NCBI RefSeq assembly: GCF_015595025.1
Contig: NZ_JADNRL010000008.1
Span: 17,777-81,776, forward strand
Direction: 5' to 3'
Source: Halomonas sp. KAO
GTDB taxonomy: Bacteria; Pseudomonadota; Gammaproteobacteria; Pseudomonadales; Halomonadaceae
DNA: 64,000 nucleotides
Below are positions 60,379 to 64,000 of this stretch, one piece after another. Made by a program: the position numbers and the translations under genes. Position 1 is the stretch's first letter, and the number at the start of each line of letters is the position of its first letter. Below the pieces are notes generated by a model, which did not search any database, had not been told where the DNA came from, and saw only the letters and a list, made by a program, of their open reading frames with translations.

Positions 60379-62643
60379 ATGAATAATATCACTCAACTGC
60401 CGGCATCAGCCGGCTTAGCGCAGTCTGATGAGGTTTTCGGGCCTCAGGTGGACCTCAACGCCTTCGTGGAAGAGTTTGGCGATGGCCTGCTGGCCTCGCT
60501 CAATCGCTCTCATCCCCCGGTCTATGACGGCGAGGCCAACCCTCGTCGCCAGGCCGTCATGGCGGCTCTCAAGCGGGCGCCTTTCCCCGAGCAGGCCGAG
60601 GTGGTGCAAGCCATCTCGGCACTACTGCTCGATCGGCACGAGCCGGCGGGCATCATCAATGCCGAGATGGGTACCGGCAAGACCATGATGGCCATCGCCA
60701 CCGCGGCGGTCTGTCACGATGAAGGCTACCGGCGCTTCCTGGTGATTGCACCGCCCCACCTGGTCTATAAGTGGCGGCGGGAGATTCTGGAGACTGTCGA
60801 CCAGGCCCGAGTCTGGGTGCTCAACGGCCCGGACACCCTGGCCAAGTTGCTCAAGCTCCGTGAGGCCCTGGGCCAGCCATCCGATGGACGGCCGGAGTTC
60901 TTCATCCTGGGACGAGTGCGCATGCGCATGGGCTTTCACTGGCGACCCGCCGCGGCACGCAAGCGCGTACCCGGTGGCGAGCTGGCGGCCTGCCCTCGGT
61001 GTGGTGGCACGGTGATCGACGGCGACAACGAAGTGGTATCGCTGTCGCAGTTTCTCCGCGAGGAGAAGCGCCACAAGTGCCGGCACTGTCACAGCCCTCT
61101 CTGGACGCTGATGCGGCCACAGCGGGCGACGGGTAGCCTGCAGCGTGACCTGGTCCTCAAGGCGCTGCGCAAGCTGCCCACCATCGGCAAGGTCTCCTCG
61201 GAGCGCCTGGTCCAGCTGTTCGGCGAGGAGTTCCTGGCCACGCTGCTGGGTGACAACATCCATGAGTTCATCAACCTTATGGATGAGAACGGGGAGCTGG
61301 TGTTCTCCGACCGACAGGCGGCCCGGATGGAGAGGGCCATGGCCAGCATGGAGTTCGGCTTCGGCGAAGGAGGCTATCAGCCGACCGAGTTCATCAAGCG
61401 GCACCTGCCGGATCATACCTTCGATCTGCTGATCGTGGACGAGGGGCATGAGTACAAGAACGCCGGCTCGGCCCAGGGTCAGGCCATGGGCGTGCTGGCG
61501 GCCAAGGCGCGCAAGTCGCTGCTGCTGACCGGTACCCTGATGGGCGGCTACGCCGATGACCTGTTCTACCTGCTGTTCCGCATCCTCACGACGAAGATGA
61601 TCGAAGACGGCTATCGCCCCAATGCACGGGGATCGATGGGGCCCGCGGCCATGTCGTTCCTGCGTGACCATGGGGTACTGAAGGACATCTACACCGAGCG
61701 CGATGGCGACTCGCACAAGACAGCCCGCGGCAAGAAGCTGTCCGTGCGCACCGTCAAAGCCCCGGGTTTCGGCCCCAAGGGGATCATGCGCTACGTGTTG
61801 CCCTTCACGGTCTTCCTAAAGCTCAAGGATATCGGTGGCAACGTGCTGCCGCCCTACGATGAGGACTTCATCGAGGTGCCGATGGACGACGAGCAGGCCT
61901 TCGCCTACAGGCGGCTCGAAGGTCAACTGACCACCGAGCTCCGACAGGCGCTGGCACGCAAGGACACCACTCTGCTGGGGGTGGTGCTCAACGCGCTGCT
62001 GGCTTGGCCGGACTGCTGCTTCCGACCGGAGACGGTCAAGCATCCGCGTTCAGGCAGTCTGCTGGCGTTCGTGAAGACGATTTTCGGCGAGCAGCAGCCG
62101 ATGCCCAAGGAGCGTGAACTGGTGGAGATTTGCCGGCGCGAGAAGGCCGAGGGTCGCAGAGTGCTGGTCTACACGACCTACACCGGCAAGCGCGATACCA
62201 GCAGCCGACTCAAGGCGGTGCTCACCCAGGCCGACTTCAAGGTCGCGGTGCTGCGCTCCTCTGTGGAGACCCAGCGACGCGAGGACTGGATTGCTGATCG
62301 GGTCGACCGTGGTGTCGAGGTGCTGATCACCAATCCGGACCTGGTGAAAACCGGGCTCGATCTGCTGGGCTTTCCCACCATCGTCTTCATGCAAACGGGA
62401 TGGAACGTCTACACCCTGCAGCAGGCCGCCCGCCGCTCCTGGCGGATCGGCCAGCGGCAGCCGGTGAGAGTGCTGTATCTTGGCTATGCCGGATCGTCAC
62501 AGATCGCCTGTCTGTCACTGATGGCCAAGAAGATCGCTGTGGCCCAGAGCACGTCGGGAGACGTGCCAGAATCGGGCCTGGATGCCCTCAATACGGATGG
62601 AGACTCCGTGGAGATGGCACTGGCCAGGCAGCTGGTGACCTGA
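60379..62643 (+). CDS. SNF2/DEAD-type helicase of the ICE backbone
   Basis: A 754-residue ATPase; ATG 60379 after AAGGAG. Motif I is AEMGTGKTMMAIA (about 94-106), motif II DEGH in LLIVDEGHEYKN (about 349-360), and the last motif QQAARRSWRIGQRQPVRVLY near 685. Between motifs I and II lies a two-knuckle zinc ribbon (CPRCGG near 205 and CRHCHSP near 234), which is unusual for plain SNF2 proteins. The gene follows the DUF6094 gene, a recurring pair in these ICEs. It may remodel DNA during excision, transfer or replication. Confidence 0.85.
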   Translation: MNNITQLPASAGLAQSDEVFGPQVDLNAFVEEFGDGLLASLNRSHPPVYDGEANPRRQAVMAALKRAPFPEQAEVVQAISALLLDRHEPAGIINAEMGTGKTMMAIATAAVCHDEGYRRFLVIAPPHLVYKWRREILETVDQARVWVLNGPDTLAKLLKLREALGQPSDGRPEFFILGRVRMRMGFHWRPAAARKRVPGGELAACPRCGGTVIDGDNEVVSLSQFLREEKRHKCRHCHSPLWTLMRPQRATGSLQRDLVLKALRKLPTIGKVSSERLVQLFGEEFLATLLGDNIHEFINLMDENGELVFSDRQAARMERAMASMEFGFGEGGYQPTEFIKRHLPDHTFDLLIVDEGHEYKNAGSAQGQAMGVLAAKARKSLLLTGTLMGGYADDLFYLLFRILTTKMIEDGYRPNARGSMGPAAMSFLRDHGVLKDIYTERDGDSHKTARGKKLSVRTVKAPGFGPKGIMRYVLPFTVFLKLKDIGGNVLPPYDEDFIEVPMDDEQAFAYRRLEGQLTTELRQALARKDTTLLGVVLNALLAWPDCCFRPETVKHPRSGSLLAFVKTIFGEQQPMPKERELVEICRREKAEGRRVLVYTTYTGKRDTSSRLKAVLTQADFKVAVLRSSVETQRREDWIADRVDRGVEVLITNPDLVKTGLDLLGFPTIVFMQTGWNVYTLQQAARRSWRIGQRQPVRVLYLGYAGSSQIACLSLMAKKIAVAQSTSGDVPESGLDALNTDGDSVEMALARQLVT

Positions 62644-62658
62644 GTTAACCCAACCCAT

Positions 62659-62678
62659 ACCCCCTCTTCGGAGGGGGT
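62659..62678 (+). terminator. Rho-independent terminator with UUCG loop
   Basis: ACCCCCTC and GAGGGGGT form an eight-pair stem closed by the very stable TTCG tetraloop, 16 bases after the helicase stop. The tail AGTTCTATT is only moderately T-rich. Confidence 0.75.
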
Positions 62679-62930
62679 AGTTCTATTAGATTGGTAAGGC
62701 GTTGCCTGTAAATGCGGCTTTAGTTGTAAGCATTGTCGGCATAAAAATAAGATTTTTCTTAGTTAATATGTGCTCATATTCCTGTCGTAATAATTTCTCT
62801 GCTAAATAAAATCATGCTTTCTTTGGGTCGATTCCCACAGAAATCACGCTAGGGCAAGGAGTGTTCTGGCGTAAACCCGCCTCATCGCAATTAACGTTTC
62901 TTCTGGTGCTCCTCAGGGAGCATTGCTGTG
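62679..62930 (+). promoter_or_regulatory. AT-rich leader of the relaxase gene
   Basis: These 252 bases contain no gene and are much richer in A/T than both flanks. They end in a hairpin (TGCTCC, loop TCAG, GGAGCA; 62907-62922) whose right arm covers the ribosome binding site of the relaxase gene. Because MobH relaxases often act near their own gene, this is also a candidate place for oriT. Confidence 0.45.
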
Positions 62931-63974
62931 ATGCATGGACTGCATCCACAGGAGCGAAAATTGCAGATTCTCAAATTTTTACGCGGCCGCTGTAATGTGA
63001 CCGTCAGTGACAGCGTCCAGGATGACGTCGACTGGGAAGTTCCGCGCACCGGTGCGCAGCTGCTGGCAACGCCCTATCGGCAGCAGCTGCTCAAGGCGGT
63101 CCAGGAAAGTACCTCGCTGACAGCTCCTGTCTTCGAAGCTTACGTAAAAGAGCCTCTGCAACGATACGCTGAGCGGGTTCAGTTGCTGCCTGCCTCGGAG
63201 TCTCACCACCATAGCTACCCTGGTGGGATGCTGGATCATGGCCTCGAAACCTGTGTGTTTGGCCTGAGGCTACGGCGACAGCACCTGCTCCCACCAAATG
63301 AATCGCCTGAAAGACAGTCCTCCACCGGAGAGTTGTGGAGCGTGGCGGTCATCTATGCCTGCCTGCTGCATGATATTGCCAAGATTATCGTCGACATCGA
63401 CATATATCTGAAGTCCGGGCGTAGGTGGTGCCTTTGGGAAGGTACTATTCCCGATCAGTATCGCGTTAGATATATCAAGGGTCGCGACTACTTTCTTCAC
63501 GCTGCGGCTAATCCACTCCTGTGCAAGGAAGTGGTGGGTAATGCCGGGCTCGAGTGGCTGAAGAGCCAGCCGGATCTTTTTGGTCTGGTGATGTACTCCA
63601 TCAGTGGTCACTCAGAACGCTCCGGGGTTATTGGTGAAATTGTCAGTCAGGCTGATAGGGCCAGCGTCGCCAAATCTCTGGGTGGCAAAGTCTCCAGTAT
63701 TGAGAAAGCACCCAGGGAGTCTCTGCAGAGCAAGCTGAAAGTTGCTATTCGCCATATCGTTACGGAAAAGATTCGGCTTAATGAAAAAGGGGCTCAGGGT
63801 TTTGTCACCCATGAAGCACTTTGGCTGGTAACGCCGCTGGTACCTAGAGAAATAAAGAGCTATCTGCTTACCGGAACCTGTCAACCTGATTCGGACAGAT
63901 CGTTAAAAATTAGTGTCGATTTCGTCGCGGTGGCACCTGCCGCCGATAGCGTCGGGAAGTTCACCACGCTGTAG
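62931..63974 (+). CDS. traI: MobH/TraI-type relaxase (TraI_2 domain), possibly truncated
   Basis: A 347-residue protein (ATG 62931; GTG 62928 possible) of the HD-type relaxase family found in SXT and PFGI-1-like ICEs (TIGR03760-like). Metal-binding motifs are visible: SHHHSYPGGMLDHGLETCVF (about 91-110) and CLLHDIAKIIVDID (HD at about 147-148). The end (FVTHEALWLVTPLVPREIKS and following) resembles only the beginning of the usual C-terminal DUF1528 region; family members are normally much longer. A stop at 63974 may therefore mark a shortened or frameshifted relaxase, or the remainder follows as a separate frame beyond the window. Confidence 0.8.
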   Translation: MHGLHPQERKLQILKFLRGRCNVTVSDSVQDDVDWEVPRTGAQLLATPYRQQLLKAVQESTSLTAPVFEAYVKEPLQRYAERVQLLPASESHHHSYPGGMLDHGLETCVFGLRLRRQHLLPPNESPERQSSTGELWSVAVIYACLLHDIAKIIVDIDIYLKSGRRWCLWEGTIPDQYRVRYIKGRDYFLHAAANPLLCKEVVGNAGLEWLKSQPDLFGLVMYSISGHSERSGVIGEIVSQADRASVAKSLGGKVSSIEKAPRESLQSKLKVAIRHIVTEKIRLNEKGAQGFVTHEALWLVTPLVPREIKSYLLTGTCQPDSDRSLKISVDFVAVAPAADSVGKFTTL

Positions 63975-64000
63975 GGGGCCGGGTCGTCGTCATCGGGCTG

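Noticed and set aside
1..64000. tRNA, rRNA genes or CRISPR arrays
   Set aside because: No cloverleaf sequence, rRNA block or regularly spaced direct repeats were noticed on either strand; a tRNA-finder would be decisive.

Overview
The window looks like the chromosome of a GC-rich gammaproteobacterium, most like Halomonas/Halomonadaceae by protein flavour and by the roughly 60-65 % GC of its backbone. This is my inference; there is no rRNA or housekeeping marker to prove it. Most of it is the inside of an integrative and conjugative element (ICE) of the PFGI-1/ICEHin1056 type with a G-type (MPF-G) type IV secretion system. Neither ICE end, the integrase nor an att site lies in the window.

Layout. 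(1) 1-22582 is the conjugation module: PilL lipoprotein (cut by the window edge), TIGR03759 protein, lytic transglycosylase, PFL_4695 protein, coupling protein TraD, TIGR03747, RAQPRD protein, TIGR03758, TIGR03745, TIGR03750, PFL_4703, TIGR03749, TIGR03752, lipoprotein TIGR03751, VirB4-like ATPase, then TIGR03757, TIGR03756, TIGR03755 and TraG. Many of these genes overlap by 1-8 bases. (2) The module is split at 14544-17530 by an AT-rich insert. It holds a three-gene unit (ImmA/IrrE-type metallopeptidase, class III nucleotide cyclase fused to a degenerate Nudix domain, and a three-helix membrane protein resembling Pycsar effectors) and an MvaT/H-NS-type silencer. (3) 22600-55704 is a 33-kb cargo block: a DUF433/PIN-like toxin-antitoxin pair; a decayed stretch with a phage tail relic; a few unknown genes; a UTRA-regulated ABC importer with a phosphohydrolase and a HAD phosphatase; a DNA-defence operon (SNF2 helicase, large adenine methyltransferase, zeta-like ATPase, type III Res-like helicase); and a histidine-utilisation-like catabolic island. 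(4) 55705-64000 returns to ICE backbone: small conserved genes, RadC, DUF3275, a DUF6094 methylase-like protein, a helicase and the start of a MobH/TraI relaxase gene. Several of these genes follow GC-rich hairpin leaders.

Two parts stand out. The insert at 14.6-17.1 kb looks like a Pycsar-related cyclic-nucleotide antiphage unit in which the cyclase carries a built-in Nudix-fold sensor and has a metallopeptidase partner. The island at 43.5-55.4 kb has hutC, hutI, hutG and hutU but no histidine ammonia-lyase. In its place are a class III CoA-transferase, an acyl-CoA dehydrogenase and both ETF subunits, plus two YjiH-type permeases. That set would convert imidazolepropionate through its CoA ester to urocanate and then to glutamate. 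Perfect TGTATATACA palindromes mark the probable HutC operators. Function assignments rest on motifs read by eye; no database search was possible.
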